Shown piece by piece: positions 25,106-37,440 of a DNA stretch of 37,929 nucleotides (position 1 is its first letter; the number at the start of each line of letters is the position of its first letter). The stretch is from Lachnospiraceae bacterium (lineage in GTDB: Bacteria; Bacillota; Clostridia; Lachnospirales; Lachnospiraceae): the NCBI GenBank assembly GCA_017392525.1, contig JAFOVD010000037.1, positions 1 through 37,929 of the forward strand. The letters run 5' to 3'. Under the pieces are notes generated by a model that saw only the letters and a list, made by a program, of their open reading frames with translations, was not told the DNA's origin and did no database searches. A program made the translations under genes and the position numbers.

Positions 25106-26296
25106 TTAATTCTCTGGTTCTACCAAGATAACTTCCGTAGTTTCAATTGCTGTCTTCACCAGCTCTTCCATACTACCAACGAGTTTCTTTTCTGAGTTAT
25201 GAATATTCTGTAATCTTGGCTTAGTAACAGGATGCTTCGCCACAAAGATTGTGCAACAATCCTCAAATGGAAGGATGGAAGTCTCATATGCTCCAATCTT
25301 CTCTGAAACAGAGATGATTTCCTGCTTATCAAATCCAATTAAAGGACGATATACAGGAAGTGTACAAACTTCATTTGTAGCCATAAGCGAATGCATTGTC
25401 TGTGATGCAACCTGTCCAATGGATTCTCCGGTAATTAATCCCAGATCGCCGTTCTCATTTGCAAAATGCTCTGCAATCTCCATCATATAACGACGCATGA
25501 TAATTGTCAGTTCTTCGTGAGGACACTTCTCGTAAATATTCAACTGACAGTCCGTAAAATTAACAATATGAAGGCGAATAGGGCCTGTATACTTACTGAT
25601 AATACGTGCAAGATCTACAACCTTCTGCTTTGCTCGTTCTGATGTATATGGTGGCGCATGGAAATATGTAGCATCAATTGCCACACCACGCTTGGAAATC
25701 ATGTATCCGGCAACCGGAGAATCAATACCTCCAGAAAGAAGAAGCATAGCTCTTCCATTAGTTCCAACAGGCATTCCACCAGGTCCAGGGATAATCTCAG
25801 AATAGAAATTAATCTGCTCACGAATCTCAACATACAACATCAAATCCGGATTATGTACATCTACAGACATTTCCGGGAATGCATTCAGAATCTTCTCTCC
25901 CAAATCCATGTTGATTTCCGGTGAAGTCTTTGGATAATTCTTTCTGGCACGACGTGCTTCTACCTTAAAGGTCATATTCTTATCCGGATAAGTCTCATCC
26001 AGATACTGAATGATATCCTCTGCAAGCTTATCAAATCCCTGATCCTCCACGAGAACAGCCGGACAGATACCAACAATACCAAATACTGTCTGCAGTGCCG
26101 CTACAGTCTCTTCATAATCGAAATCTTCATCCTTGGCTTCTACATAGATACGTCCCTGCTGTTTAATAACCTCAAACTTACCTTCTACAGGCTTCAGAGC
26201 GTACGTAATCTGACGAACCAATGCATCTTCGAACAGATGACGGTTCTTTCCCTTAATAGCAATTTCACCATACTTAATTAAAAAAGCGCGATACAT
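25106..26296 (-). CDS. thiI: tRNA 4-thiouridine synthase ThiI
   Basis: This is a 396-aa enzyme that adenylates U8 of tRNA and inserts sulfur; it can also supply sulfur for thiazole. There is an N-terminal ferredoxin-like/THUMP region, then a PP-loop ATPase with LLSGGIDSPVAGY. The cysteine of FEDCCTIF is in the place of the catalytic Cys344 of E. coli. There is no C-terminal rhodanese domain, as is usual in Firmicutes. It lies directly downstream of a cysteine desulfurase gene (37-base gap), its likely sulfur donor. The ribosome site is weak (AGAGAG). Confidence 0.96.
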   Translation of the reverse strand: MYRAFLIKYGEIAIKGKNRHLFEDALVRQITYALKPVEGKFEVIKQQGRIYVEAKDEDFDYEETVAALQTVFGIVGICPAVLVEDQGFDKLAEDIIQYLDETYPDKNMTFKVEARRARKNYPKTSPEINMDLGEKILNAFPEMSVDVHNPDLMLYVEIREQINFYSEIIPGPGGMPVGTNGRAMLLLSGGIDSPVAGYMISKRGVAIDATYFHAPPYTSERAKQKVVDLARIISKYTGPIRLHIVNFTDCQLNIYEKCPHEELTIIMRRYMMEIAEHFANENGDLGLITGESIGQVASQTMHSLMATNEVCTLPVYRPLIGFDKQEIISVSEKIGAYETSILPFEDCCTIFVAKHPVTKPRLQNIHNSEKKLVGSMEELVKTAIETTEVILVEPEN

Positions 26297-26333
26297 AATT
26301 TCTCTCTTTCTTATCTATACTTTCATTGACATC

Positions 26334-27488
26334 TTAATGTCTTGTAAACTTCTGAAGCATTGGAATCAATGTTCGCATTGCATCCAACGCATAATCAACT
26401 TCTTCCATGGTAGTATGTACGCTAAAACTAAAGCGAACCGTTGAATCAAGGAGATCCTGATCAAGGTGAATCGCCTGTAACGTTTTAGAAATCGATGGCT
26501 TATTGGAAGAGCATGCTGAACCTGCTGAAACATAAATATTCTTATCTTCCAGTGCATGAAGCAACACTTCTGCTCTTACTGACTTCACACTAACACTCAC
26601 AATCTGGGGTGCTGAAGTATGGTCCGTTGGTCCGTTTACACTGACACCATCAATTTTCGTAACTTCTTCAATAAAATGATCTTTTAACCGGAATAAGTGC
26701 TCTCTATTCTCTTCCAAATGGTCATACATCTGGGCAGCAGCCACTCCCAGGCCAGCTATCGCAGGTGTATTCTGCGTTCCTGAACGCAGTCCCCATTCCT
26801 GTCCGCCTCCAAGTATTTCCGGCTTAATTTTGATTTTGCCGTTGACATATAAGAATCCGGATCCCTTTGGTCCATGAATCTTATGTCCACTGACAGACAG
26901 CATATCTACACCAATTCTCTCCGGAAGAATCTTGAATTTACCATATGACTGAATTGCATCTACATGAAATGCACACTTCGGATTCTTATTCTTAATGATT
27001 TTTCCAGCTTCTTCAATTGGAATTACAACGCCAATCTCATTATTTACATGCATCATAGCTACAAGAATGGTATCTTCTCGAATCAGATCTTCTAATTCCT
27101 TCAAATCAATATGCCCCTGTCTATCCACATGCAAATAGGAAACCGAGAATCCTTGCTCTTCAAGAAATGCCAGTGGGTTTCCAACACTTGGATGCTCAAA
27201 TGGCGTAGAAATGATATGTTTACCAGCTCTACTATTTGCCATCGCATAACCGACCAGCGCCAGGTTGTTGGATTCTGTTCCACCGGACGTAAAATAGATT
27301 TCCTTTTCCTTAACCTTTAATGTCTTTGCAATTGTACGACGTGCATCTCTTACAAAATTCTCACCCTCTATGCCCTTATTATGAAGGGAAGAAGGATTTC
27401 CATAATCTACTGTCAATATCTGCATCACCATTTTAGCTGCTTCTTCTGAGCATGCTGTAGTGGCAGAATTATCTAAATAAGCTTCCAT
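26334..27488 (-). CDS. Cysteine desulfurase (NifS/IscS family)
   Basis: This is a 384-aa PLP enzyme that takes sulfur from cysteine and passes it on as persulfide. It shows the N-terminal YLDNSATT, the PLP lysine in SVSGHKIHGPKGSGF and the catalytic-loop cysteine in SAGSACSSN. It is one gene upstream of thiI, as with Bacillus NifZ-ThiI, so its dedicated acceptor is probably ThiI for tRNA thiolation rather than an Fe-S scaffold. No IscU or SufU gene is adjacent. It begins 29 bases after rsmE. Confidence 0.95.
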   Translation of the reverse strand: MEAYLDNSATTACSEEAAKMVMQILTVDYGNPSSLHNKGIEGENFVRDARRTIAKTLKVKEKEIYFTSGGTESNNLALVGYAMANSRAGKHIISTPFEHPSVGNPLAFLEEQGFSVSYLHVDRQGHIDLKELEDLIREDTILVAMMHVNNEIGVVIPIEEAGKIIKNKNPKCAFHVDAIQSYGKFKILPERIGVDMLSVSGHKIHGPKGSGFLYVNGKIKIKPEILGGGQEWGLRSGTQNTPAIAGLGVAAAQMYDHLEENREHLFRLKDHFIEEVTKIDGVSVNGPTDHTSAPQIVSVSVKSVRAEVLLHALEDKNIYVSAGSACSSNKPSISKTLQAIHLDQDLLDSTVRFSFSVHTTMEEVDYALDAMRTLIPMLQKFTRH

Positions 27489-27517
27489 CTTATCACTTCT
27501 TTCTTTTCAAGCTATAG

Positions 27518-28255
27518 CTATTCTAAAATTTCAGCCGCAAGCATTACTGCTGACATGGTAGTAATTGCAGCTGTATCTGTTCTCAAAATTCTCTTTCCAA
27601 GAGAAACCAATTCCGCCTTGCCGTCTGCCATTTCGATTTCCTCATCCGAAAATCCACCTTCCGGCCCAATCATAATGCTAATTGTTTCTGCATCCTTAAC
27701 TCTCTTCAGGGCCTCTTTTGTAGGTGCCATACCAAATTTATTTTCATATGGAAGCAGACACAAATCCATCGAAGAAGCGTACTCCAAAGCCTCTTTATAA
27801 TTCATCACTTCATGAACCCTTGGAATTATACTTCTCTTCGACTGCTTTGCCGCAGATTCCGCAATTGCCTGATAACGTTTTACCTTAGACTGCTTCTTTT
27901 TCTCATCTAATTTAACAACGCAATACTTCATTTCCACCGGAATAATTTCAAATACGCCTAATTCCACTGTCTTTTCAATGATTGTCTCCATCCGGCTTCC
28001 CTTAGGAAGTGCCTGAAACAAATATATCTTCTGTGAAAGCTCCGTTTCATGCGCCTCTCCTGTAATCTTTGCAATTACAGTATCCTGCGCCACCGAAGTA
28101 ATCTCACAAAAAAAGCTCTTTGAAGACTCCGTACTGATACGAATAACTTCACCCACACGGATTCGAATCACTTTTGCAAGATGCTTTGCATCCTGTCCGG
28201 TAATTGTAACGATATCACCATTTAACTGACCATCATTAACAAAAATCTGTTGCAT
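27518..28255 (-). CDS. rsmE: 16S rRNA (uracil1498-N3)-methyltransferase RsmE
   Basis: This is a 245-aa SPOUT-class methyltransferase. The N-terminal PUA-like region includes HLAKVIRIRVGE and the C-terminal knotted SAM site includes IGPEGGFSDEEIE and LGKRILRTDTAA. The ATG at 28255 has AGGAGAG upstream, formed partly by the prmA stop codon, so the two genes are coupled. The longer reading overlaps prmA. Confidence 0.96.
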   Translation of the reverse strand: MQQIFVNDGQLNGDIVTITGQDAKHLAKVIRIRVGEVIRISTESSKSFFCEITSVAQDTVIAKITGEAHETELSQKIYLFQALPKGSRMETIIEKTVELGVFEIIPVEMKYCVVKLDEKKKQSKVKRYQAIAESAAKQSKRSIIPRVHEVMNYKEALEYASSMDLCLLPYENKFGMAPTKEALKRVKDAETISIMIGPEGGFSDEEIEMADGKAELVSLGKRILRTDTAAITTMSAVMLAAEILE

Positions 28256-28263
28256 ATACTCTC

Positions 28264-29214
28264 CTATTTTGTAGCAGTAATATTCACCCATTCACCCTGG
28301 TGATTAATCTCAAGTACTTTTAATCCGGCATCTTCCAAAGATTTTTTAACCTCTTTTTCCTTGAAATTGATAATTCCGGACGTGATAAGGTGTCCACCCG
28401 GTTTCAAAGCATTTTTCAACTGTTCTGACATGCCAATAATAATATCCGCAAGAATATTGGAAACAATAACGTCGTACCTATCATATCCAACCTTATCCTG
28501 TAACTCCTTGTCATCTGTAAGATTTCCAACATAAAAATCTCCCAGAGACTGTTCCAGATGGTTAACCTCAAAATTAGCCGCTGTGGAAGAGATACAGTCA
28601 TCATCAATATCTGTTCCAACCACATGAGATGCACCCATCTTTAAAGCAATAATAGACAAAATACCGGAGCCACATCCAACATCAAACACTTCGTCACCCT
28701 CTTTAAGATGCTTCTGCATCTGCCGGATACAAAGCTGTGTTGTCTCATGCTTACCGGTTCCAAATGAAACTCCCGGATCGATCTCAATAACAATCTGATC
28801 ATCCTTTGCTTCCACCTGTTCCCAAGTCGGCTTAATCAAAACATTTTCTATTTCAAAGGAATGAAAGAATGACTTCCAGTTATCTCGCCAATCCGTATCC
28901 TCTGTCTCGGAAATGTTAATTTCACCCTTTCCCAGGTTTACTATATTTCGAAGCTTTTCTAATTCATTTCGAAGTTCATCCAATAATTCGCCATATTCTT
29001 GCCCTTCTTCCAAATAGAAGTTGATACGGCTACTACCGTCATCTTCCGGTAAATCCGGCTGTAATTCCTCGAAATGACCGCCTTCTCTTTCAGTATCATC
29101 AACAGGCATCAAATCCTCTATTTCTACAGCGTCAATCCCAAGTTCTGAGAGTGTTGCAGTAACAAGATCTTCAGCCTCTTCTGTCGTATCTATCGTAAAT
29201 TTCATCCACTTCAT
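28264..29214 (-). CDS. prmA: Ribosomal protein L11 methyltransferase PrmA
   Basis: This is a 316-aa SAM-dependent methyltransferase with an N-terminal substrate-recognition domain and a C-terminal catalytic domain carrying VFDVGCGSGILSI and SNILADI. The ATG at 29214 starts MKWMKFTIDT, has GGAGGAC before it, and matches the family N-terminus. It follows the heat-shock operon, an arrangement common in Firmicutes, and leads prmA-rsmE-desulfurase-thiI. Confidence 0.96.
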   Translation of the reverse strand: MKWMKFTIDTTEEAEDLVTATLSELGIDAVEIEDLMPVDDTEREGGHFEELQPDLPEDDGSSRINFYLEEGQEYGELLDELRNELEKLRNIVNLGKGEINISETEDTDWRDNWKSFFHSFEIENVLIKPTWEQVEAKDDQIVIEIDPGVSFGTGKHETTQLCIRQMQKHLKEGDEVFDVGCGSGILSIIALKMGASHVVGTDIDDDCISSTAANFEVNHLEQSLGDFYVGNLTDDKELQDKVGYDRYDVIVSNILADIIIGMSEQLKNALKPGGHLITSGIINFKEKEVKKSLEDAGLKVLEINHQGEWVNITATK

Positions 29215-29249
29215 AGAATGTCCTCCATTCAAAATGCAATCAATCATGT

Positions 29250-29255
29250 ATATTA
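29250..29255 (-). promoter_or_regulatory. Possible extended -10 promoter of prmA
   Basis: The minus strand reads TGTGGTAATAT, giving a -10 of TAATAT about 36 bases before the start. No good -35 was found. The same 11-mer occurs in front of lepA. Confidence 0.45.
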
Positions 29256-29316
29256 CCACAAAATTCCGTAAAAGAAAAGGCAGTGCCGGTCTCCGCCACT
29301 TCTGTAATCATTGGCT

Positions 29317-29347
29317 AAAAAAAGAGGCTCCTAAACAGAGCCTCTTT
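29317..29347 (-). terminator. Intrinsic terminator of the hrcA-grpE-dnaK-dnaJ operon
   Basis: On the minus strand AAAGAGGCTC pairs with GAGCCTCTTT around TGTTTAG and continues into a run of T's. It starts about 10 bases after the dnaJ stop. Confidence 0.94.
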
Positions 29348-29357
29348 CGTCTTGCAT

Positions 29358-30524
29358 TTATAATTCATCAAACGCGTCTTTAATCTTGTCTTTAAAGCCT
29401 TTTTTCTTTTCCGGCTTCACTTCTGTCCCAGACTTTAATGTATTACCACTTGCCTCATCAAATTTCTTCAGAGCTTCCTTCGCCTCTTTATTCAAAGTCT
29501 TTGGAACCTGAACCACAAGAGTAACATAGTGATCACCACGTACATCCTTATTTCTAAGAGATGGCACGCCCTTACCACGAAGTCTGATTCTTGTATCTGT
29601 CTGTGTTCCCGGCTTCACTTCATATGCTACCTTGCCATCCAATGTATCAATAATCGCTTCACCACCCAATGCAGCCTGTGCAAAGGATATTGGAGCTGAA
29701 GAATAGATATCCTGGTTTCTTCTCTGGAAAATCGGATGTGGCGAAACTCGAACTTCTACAAGTAAATCTCCTCGTGGACCACCATTAATTCCCGGTTCAC
29801 CTTTCTCACGGATACGAACTGCCTGACCATCATCAATACCCGCCGGTATACTTACTTCGATTCTCTTCTTCTTTGCAATATATCCCGTTCCATGACAATC
29901 CACACACTTGTCAGTAATAATCTCGCCTGTACCATTACAATCCGGACAAGTTGTTACATTCTGTACTGTTCCGAAGAATGACTGCTGAGTAACAACAATC
30001 TTACCCTTACCGCCACACTTGCCGCATGTCTTCTTGGATGTTCCCGGTTTTGCACCTGTTCCGTGACATGTAGGACATTCATCCTTCAGTACCATTTCAA
30101 TTTCTTTGGTACATCCAAATGCTGCTTCTTCAAACTTGATACGTACACTGGTTCTTAAGTTAGCACCTTTCATCGGACCATTGTTCTGTTGTCTTCTGCC
30201 ACCGCCGAAGAAGTCGCCAAAGATATCTCCGAAGATATCTCCCATATCCATGCCTGAGAAATCAAAACCTCCTGCGCCGGCACCACCGGAACCATCAAAG
30301 GCTGCATGGCCGAACTGGTCATACTGTCTACGTTTATCTGCATCTGAAAGAACAGCATAGGCCTCAGAAGCTTCCTTAAACTTTGCTTCAGCCTCTTTAT
30401 CTCCCGGGTTTGAATCCGGATGATACTTCTTTGCAAGCTTACGGTATGCTCTTTTTATTGCTGCGTCATCGGCTGATTTATCAACGCCTAAGACTTCATA
30501 ATAATCTCTTTTTTGTTCTGCCAT
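29358..30524 (-). CDS. dnaJ: Chaperone DnaJ (Hsp40)
   Basis: This is a 388-aa type I Hsp40 that stimulates DnaK ATPase and delivers clients. The J domain (about 6-70) has the HPD motif. A Gly/Phe-rich linker follows, then the four zinc repeats [24 protein letters not shown] and CVDCHGTG, then the C-terminal substrate domains. The start has AAAGGA. It is the last gene of the operon, separated from dnaK by 84 bases that hold a 12-bp hairpin. Confidence 0.98.
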   Translation of the reverse strand: MAEQKRDYYEVLGVDKSADDAAIKRAYRKLAKKYHPDSNPGDKEAEAKFKEASEAYAVLSDADKRRQYDQFGHAAFDGSGGAGAGGFDFSGMDMGDIFGDIFGDFFGGGRRQQNNGPMKGANLRTSVRIKFEEAAFGCTKEIEMVLKDECPTCHGTGAKPGTSKKTCGKCGGKGKIVVTQQSFFGTVQNVTTCPDCNGTGEIITDKCVDCHGTGYIAKKKRIEVSIPAGIDDGQAVRIREKGEPGINGGPRGDLLVEVRVSPHPIFQRRNQDIYSSAPISFAQAALGGEAIIDTLDGKVAYEVKPGTQTDTRIRLRGKGVPSLRNKDVRGDHYVTLVVQVPKTLNKEAKEALKKFDEASGNTLKSGTEVKPEKKKGFKDKIKDAFDEL

Positions 30525-30551
30525 ATTCCATTCCTTTTTTCAGTACATGAA

Positions 30552-30579
30552 GTCAGGAACTAATTTCTTAGTCCCTGAC
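30552..30579 (-). other. Hairpin between dnaK and dnaJ
   Basis: On the minus strand GTCAGGGACTAA pairs with TTAGTTCCTGAC (one G-U) around a GAAA tetraloop. No T run follows, so it is not a normal terminator. It may mark an RNA processing or stability site that sets the dnaK to dnaJ ratio. Confidence 0.75.
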
Positions 30580-30608
30580 CCATGCAATAAACTCTATATG
30601 ATTTCAGA

Positions 30609-32480
<1,872 letters not shown>

Positions 32481-32525
32481 CTATTTATAATGAGATTGTT
32501 AACTGAATATATAATCAAATAAAAA

Positions 32526-33098
32526 CTAATTTGCTACTTTTACCATGCTGTGACGTACTACAGAATCATGGAACATATAACCCTTCTGAAGTTCTTCCAC
32601 GATTTCATTGTCACCGGCATTTTCATCCTCCACATGCATAACCGCATTATGGAATTCCGGATTAAACTCCTGACCCACAGCCTCAATCGGTGTAACTCCA
32701 ATTGTCTCTAAACTTGTCATAAGCTGCTTATAAATCATCTTCATACCATCAGCAAAAGCATCTCCTTCTGCTGCTCCGGCCAAACCTCTTTCAAAGTTAT
32801 CTACAACCGGAAGGATTTTCTCAATTACACTCTTTGCGCCAGCATCAAACATCTGACCCTTTTCTTTTTCAGAGCGTTTACGGAAATTATCAAACTCTGC
32901 CATCTGACGCTTGATACGATCATTTAATTCTTCAATCACCGCATTGTCAGATGTCTCCTCTGTTTCTTCGGCTGCTGCAGCATCTTCTTCAACTGCTTCT
33001 GCTGTTTCTTCTACAGTAGCTTCCGCTTCCTGATCAAGTTCAGCGTCTACTTTCTTTTCCTGTGTCTCTTCCACAGTTTCCTTGTTGTTCTTAGCCAC
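32526..33098 (-). CDS. grpE: Nucleotide exchange factor GrpE
   Basis: This is a 190-aa DnaK cofactor. A long Glu/Ala-rich N-terminal tail (about 1-50) is followed by the coiled helix (DRIKRQMAEFDNFRKRSEKEK) and the C-terminal beta domain, including EFNPEFHNAVMHVEDE. It uses a GTG start with AAAGGTGG upstream. It begins 15 bases after hrcA. Confidence 0.97.
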   Translation of the reverse strand: MAKNNKETVEETQEKKVDAELDQEAEATVEETAEAVEEDAAAAEETEETSDNAVIEELNDRIKRQMAEFDNFRKRSEKEKGQMFDAGAKSVIEKILPVVDNFERGLAGAAEGDAFADGMKMIYKQLMTSLETIGVTPIEAVGQEFNPEFHNAVMHVEDENAGDNEIVEELQKGYMFHDSVVRHSMVKVAN

Positions 33099-33113
33099 TT
33101 CCTGACCACCTTT

Positions 33114-34169
33114 CTATCTATTGCTATCCTCTGACTGATCGATCACTTTACCAAGCTCCGATTTCAGATTCTTCAAGTTTTCCACAACTTTCTTGTAGTC
33201 CATTCGTTTTGGACCAATGATACCTATCGTACCTTTGACGCCATCACCCAGCTCATATGTTGCAGTAACAACACTGCAATCTTTCATAGTAGACATTTTT
33301 GATTCGCCACCAATATACACCTGGATTCCGGTACCCTTTGTCTCTTCCTCTTCCTGAACATCATTCAGAAAATCAGCCAGCACTTCTTTTTCTTCAAACG
33401 CTGAAATCAATTCTTTCGCGCTTTCAGAGGAGGCCAGCTCCGGATATTTAAATACATTTGTAGCACCACTCGTATAAACTTCCAGTTCTTCATTCGGATC
33501 AATCGTATCTGCAACCGTATTCAAAACCGAAGCAATAATGTCTTCGTGAATACCTGCCTGTTCTCTCATCTTAGAAATAAGACCCAGATTAATCTCATTC
33601 ACTGTCAGCCCATTTAAGTTTGTGTTCAAAAGCATATTTAACTTGAGCATCGTCTCATTATCCAGCGGCTTATCGACCTGAATCATCTTATTACGAACAA
33701 TATTGCCGTCCATAACTACTACAGAAAGAATCTGACGTTCATCCACTGCTGAAAGCTGAACAAACTTTACACGATTTCGAACAACAGATGGCGCCGATAT
33801 CACAGTTGCATACTCAGTATTCGTTGCCAGAACCTTAACAACTTTCTTCAGGACTTTCTCCATCTTCTCTGTCCTCTGCTCGAGGAATTCTTTCATGTCC
33901 GTAATCTGCTGATCTTTCTCTGTAATCAAACGATCTACATAGAATCGATATCCCTTATCCGATGGAATTCGACCCGCCGACGTATGCGGCTGGACAATAT
34001 ATCCAAGCTCCTCCAAATCGGCCATCTCATTTCGAATCGTCGCAGAGCTCAGATTCAAATCGGAATACTTGGAAATAGTACGTGATCCAACAGGTTCACC
34101 TGTTTCCAAATAATTCTGGATAATAGCATATAGGATTTTTTCTTTTCTTTCGCTTAAAACTTCTTCCAT
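33114..34169 (-). CDS. hrcA: Heat-inducible transcription repressor HrcA
   Basis: This is a 351-aa repressor that binds CIRCE. The N-terminal winged-helix domain has YLETGEPVGSRTIS and LSSATIRNEMADLEELGYIVQPHTSAGRIPSDKGYRFYV, and the remainder is the dimer/GAF-like region. The start at 34169 has GAGGTGAT. It is the first gene of the operon and represses itself through the CIRCE element 46-72 bases upstream. No other CIRCE was seen in the window. Confidence 0.98.
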   Translation of the reverse strand: MEEVLSERKEKILYAIIQNYLETGEPVGSRTISKYSDLNLSSATIRNEMADLEELGYIVQPHTSAGRIPSDKGYRFYVDRLITEKDQQITDMKEFLEQRTEKMEKVLKKVVKVLATNTEYATVISAPSVVRNRVKFVQLSAVDERQILSVVVMDGNIVRNKMIQVDKPLDNETMLKLNMLLNTNLNGLTVNEINLGLISKMREQAGIHEDIIASVLNTVADTIDPNEELEVYTSGATNVFKYPELASSESAKELISAFEEKEVLADFLNDVQEEEETKGTGIQVYIGGESKMSTMKDCSVVTATYELGDGVKGTIGIIGPKRMDYKKVVENLKNLKSELGKVIDQSEDSNR

Positions 34170-34214
34170 ACATCACCTCATATGGTTGTTGTTTCTTACT
34201 TTATTTTTATGTTG

Positions 34215-34241
34215 TTAGCACTCATTCATTTGGAGTGCTAA
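34215..34241. promoter_or_regulatory. CIRCE operator (HrcA binding site)
   Basis: This is a perfect match to the consensus: TTAGCACTC (34215-34223), a 9-base spacer, and GAGTGCTAA (34233-34241). It lies just downstream of the -10 box, so bound HrcA would block the start region. Confidence 0.98.
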
Positions 34242-34255
34242 TATCTACATTTCAT

Positions 34256-34284
34256 AATCTACTCCCTTTCCATTTCTTTGTCAA
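34256..34284 (-). promoter_or_regulatory. Sigma-A promoter of the hrcA operon
   Basis: On the minus strand there is a TTGACA (34279-34284), a 17-nt spacer and a TAGATT (34256-34261). Confidence 0.88.
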
Positions 34285-34309
34285 CCATTTCACGATTTTT
34301 TTATATTTT

Positions 34310-34352
34310 TTATATAAAAACAGATGCCACATGATAATCACATGACATCTGT
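34310..34352 (-). terminator. Intrinsic terminator of the lepA-hemW unit
   Basis: The minus-strand arms at 34337-34352 and 34320-34335 pair over most of their length with three G-U pairs, and a T-rich tract follows. It begins about 10 bases after the hemW stop. Confidence 0.85.
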
Positions 34353-34361
34353 CTTACCTCA

Positions 34362-35561
34362 TTAATCTTCTAATAAAAATTTTGCCATAGCGTAGTTACT
34401 TAAATCCATTCCACGCTCTGTTAAAAACACTCTTCCTTCATACATATCCAGAAGTTCTTCCCTGCGAAGCTCCGCAATTACATCCCGGTAAATCAAATCC
34501 ATTCTGGTACCAAAACGTTCTTCAAAATCAGCAAGCGAAACACCATCTGTCATACGAAGACCGAGAAACATAAATTCCTCCATCTCATCATTTCTCGTAC
34601 GACTCTGTAATGTCTCCTCATCCATCCAATGATTTCCGGCAGTATCATTTCTATCATACGCTTCAGAAGCTTCTATATAATCATATATGTTTGTCTTGTT
34701 TGAATATCGAACTCCATCTATATAAGAAGAAGCTCCCAAACCCGCACCCAGGTACGGCACCATCGTCCAATAGCCACTGTTATGCTCACCCTCATATCCG
34801 GGTTTCGCAAAGTTGGATATCTCGTATTTCCGATAGCCATTGGCTGCCAGGAAATGTTCCGTTTGCTTGGTAAGTTCATATACCTGATCTTCCGTCGGCA
34901 AAATCTCCGTCTGCATTCCGGCTTCCTGCCTAACGCTGTCAAACTGATATTTCTCGTAAAAAGGTGTTCCCTTTTCAATAATAAGAGAATATGCAGATAT
35001 ATGTTCCGGATGTAATCGCACAACCGTATCCAATGTATTCTGTAATTTCTGAGGATTCTGATAAGGCAATCCCGTCATCACATCAACATTAATATTCATA
35101 AATCCGGCATTTCTTGCAAGCTCAAAGGTATGCAAAAAGCGTTTCAAATCATGAACTCGGCCTAGCAACTTCAATTCATCCTCATTTGCAGATTGCAGAC
35201 CTATGCTAAGTCGATTAAATCCCATCATGTGAAATGCACGAAGAGAATCCCTGGTCACTGTCCCCGGATTACACTCCAATGTAATCTCCGCTCCCTCATT
35301 GATTCTGAACCATTTGACAATGGTATCCATTATAAGTTTTATACAGTCTGTTTCCAACCAGGTTGGTGTACCACCGCCAAAATAGATGGAACGCAGGGGA
35401 TAACGATATGTCTTCCCCTGATATTCCAGTTCCTTTACCAGTGCCGCCGTATACGTTCTACGCATTTTCTCATCGTATACTCCGGATAAAAAATCGCAGT
35501 AATTACACTTCTTCATGCAGAAAGGAATATGGACATATAACTCTTGTTCTCTAATCTTCAT
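34362..35561 (-). CDS. hemW: Radical SAM heme chaperone HemW
   Basis: This is a 399-aa member of the coproporphyrinogen oxidase-like radical SAM family. The cluster motif CMKKCNYC (CX3CX2C) near residue 15 lies in [16 protein letters not shown]. The GGGTPTWL motif, the NPGT segment and the C-terminal HemW extension follow. True HemN has an additional upstream cysteine, which is absent here, so HemW is the better name. The start codon overlaps the end of lepA by 11 bases. The lepA-hemW order is widespread in Firmicutes. Confidence 0.93.
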   Translation of the reverse strand: MKIREQELYVHIPFCMKKCNYCDFLSGVYDEKMRRTYTAALVKELEYQGKTYRYPLRSIYFGGGTPTWLETDCIKLIMDTIVKWFRINEGAEITLECNPGTVTRDSLRAFHMMGFNRLSIGLQSANEDELKLLGRVHDLKRFLHTFELARNAGFMNINVDVMTGLPYQNPQKLQNTLDTVVRLHPEHISAYSLIIEKGTPFYEKYQFDSVRQEAGMQTEILPTEDQVYELTKQTEHFLAANGYRKYEISNFAKPGYEGEHNSGYWTMVPYLGAGLGASSYIDGVRYSNKTNIYDYIEASEAYDRNDTAGNHWMDEETLQSRTRNDEMEEFMFLGLRMTDGVSLADFEERFGTRMDLIYRDVIAELRREELLDMYEGRVFLTERGMDLSNYAMAKFLLED

Positions 35562-37362
35562 CTAACTTCAGTACACTCATGAATGCTTCCTGCGGAATCT
35601 CTACATTTCCAACCTGGCGCATTCTCTTCTTTCCTTCCTTCTGTTTCTCAAGAAGCTTCTTCTTACGGCTGATATCACCACCGTAACACTTCGCCAATAC
35701 ATCCTTTCGCATTGCTTTGACAGTTTCACGCGCAATAACCTTGTTACCGATTGCAGCCTGAATAGGAATTTCAAACATATGTCTTGGAATTTCACCCTTA
35801 AGCTTCTCACACATCTTACGACCGCGTTCGTAAGCAGTTCCTTCAAATACAATAAAGGAAAGTGCGTCCACTGTTTCCTTATTAATGAGGACATCCAGCT
35901 TCACAAGCTTGGATTCAACATATCCCTTCATTTCATAATCAAATGAAGCATATCCACGGGTTCTGGACTTTAATGCATCAAAGAAATCGTAGATAATTTC
36001 ATTCAGTGGCAATACATACTTAATAAGTGCACGTGTTTCCTCCATGTATTCCATGCTGACATAGATACCACGTCTCTCCTGGCAAAGATCCATTACAGCC
36101 CCCACATACTCAGAGGTTACCATAATTTCCGCATCTACCACCGGCTCTTCCATATAATCTATCTCAGATGGATCCGGAAGATTTGATGGGTTGGTAAGTT
36201 CAATCATAGTACCATCTGTCTTATGCACACGATAAACAACTCCCGGTGCGGTTGTAACAAGATCCAGGTTGTACTCTCGTTCAAGTCTTTCCTGAATTAC
36301 ATCCAAGTGAAGCAATCCCAAAAATCCACATCGGAAACCAAATCCAAGGGCAATAGAGGTTTCCGGTTCAAACTGCAGTGCAGCATCATTTAACTGTAAT
36401 TTCTCAAGTGCATCTCTAAGGTCTGTATATTTAGAAGAATCTGCAGGATATAGACCGCAGTAAACCATCGGATTTACCTTCTTGTATCCCGGAAGGGGTT
36501 CTGCACACGGACGATTATGTTCTGTAACCGTATCACCCACACGTGTTTCCTGCACATCTTTAATACTTGCCGTAAAATAACCAACAGTACCGGCCGGCAG
36601 CTCATCACAGGGAATAAACTGTCCCGCACCAAAATATCCAACTTCAACTACCTCTTCAACAGCGCCCGTTGCCATCATGCGAACCTTCATTCCTGCCTTC
36701 AGGGTACCCTCTTTAATACGACAGAATACAATTACGCCACGGTAAGCATCATAGAGAGAATCGAAAATCAAAGCCTGTAACGGAGCAGTTGCATCCCCTG
36801 TTGGAGCAGGAAGCTTTGTAACAATCTCCTCTAATACGTCTTCCACATTTAATCCCGTCTTCGCGGAAATACATGGTGCATCCTGTGCTTCTATCCCAAT
36901 CACATCCTCGATTTCATCCTTGACACGATCCGGATCTGCACTTGGTAAATCAACCTTGTTGATAACCGGAATAACATCCAGGTCATGATCCAAAGCCAGG
37001 TAAACATTAGCCAGAGTCTGCGCCTCAATTCCCTGTGCAGCATCAACCACAAGGATTGCGCCATCACACGCTGCAAGACTTCGTGAAACTTCATAGTTAA
37101 AATCCACATGTCCCGGAGTATCTATTAAATTAAAGATATACTCGTTGCCATCTTTTGCATGATAAATCAAACGAACTGCCTGAGATTTAATGGTAATCCC
37201 GCGTTCTCTCTCCAGTTCCATATTGTCAAGCACCTGCGCCTGCATTTCACGTTCTGTCAAAAGACCGGTCATCTGAATCATACGATCAGCCAATGTTGAT
37301 TTTCCATGATCAATATGCGCAACAATACAAAAATTACGAATCTTATCCTGTTCGAATGTCAT
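35551..37362 (-). CDS. lepA: Elongation factor 4 (LepA), ribosome-associated GTPase
   Basis: This is a 603-aa translational GTPase. It has the N-terminal G1 motif AHIDHGKST, the G3 motif DTPGHVDF and the G4 motif NKVD, then domains II, III and V. The LepA-specific C-terminal domain has [28 protein letters not shown]. The length is normal. The start has GAGAGG upstream and a probable promoter at 37411-37440. It is the first gene of lepA-hemW. Confidence 0.98.
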   Translation of the reverse strand: MTFEQDKIRNFCIVAHIDHGKSTLADRMIQMTGLLTEREMQAQVLDNMELERERGITIKSQAVRLIYHAKDGNEYIFNLIDTPGHVDFNYEVSRSLAACDGAILVVDAAQGIEAQTLANVYLALDHDLDVIPVINKVDLPSADPDRVKDEIEDVIGIEAQDAPCISAKTGLNVEDVLEEIVTKLPAPTGDATAPLQALIFDSLYDAYRGVIVFCRIKEGTLKAGMKVRMMATGAVEEVVEVGYFGAGQFIPCDELPAGTVGYFTASIKDVQETRVGDTVTEHNRPCAEPLPGYKKVNPMVYCGLYPADSSKYTDLRDALEKLQLNDAALQFEPETSIALGFGFRCGFLGLLHLDVIQERLEREYNLDLVTTAPGVVYRVHKTDGTMIELTNPSNLPDPSEIDYMEEPVVDAEIMVTSEYVGAVMDLCQERRGIYVSMEYMEETRALIKYVLPLNEIIYDFFDALKSRTRGYASFDYEMKGYVESKLVKLDVLINKETVDALSFIVFEGTAYERGRKMCEKLKGEIPRHMFEIPIQAAIGNKVIARETVKAMRKDVLAKCYGGDISRKKKLLEKQKEGKKRMRQVGNVEIPQEAFMSVLKLDED

Positions 37363-37410
37363 TTTATACCTCTCTAAACAATTGCCAATTGCAATCTATT
37401 TTCGATGTCA

Positions 37411-37440
37411 ATATTACCACAGAGCCGGGTGTATTAACAA
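37411..37440 (-). promoter_or_regulatory. Probable promoter of lepA
   Basis: On the minus strand there is a TTGTTA (37435-37440), an 18-nt spacer and a TAATAT (37411-37416), with the extended form TGTGGTAATAT. It lies about 50 bases before the lepA start. Confidence 0.5.
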
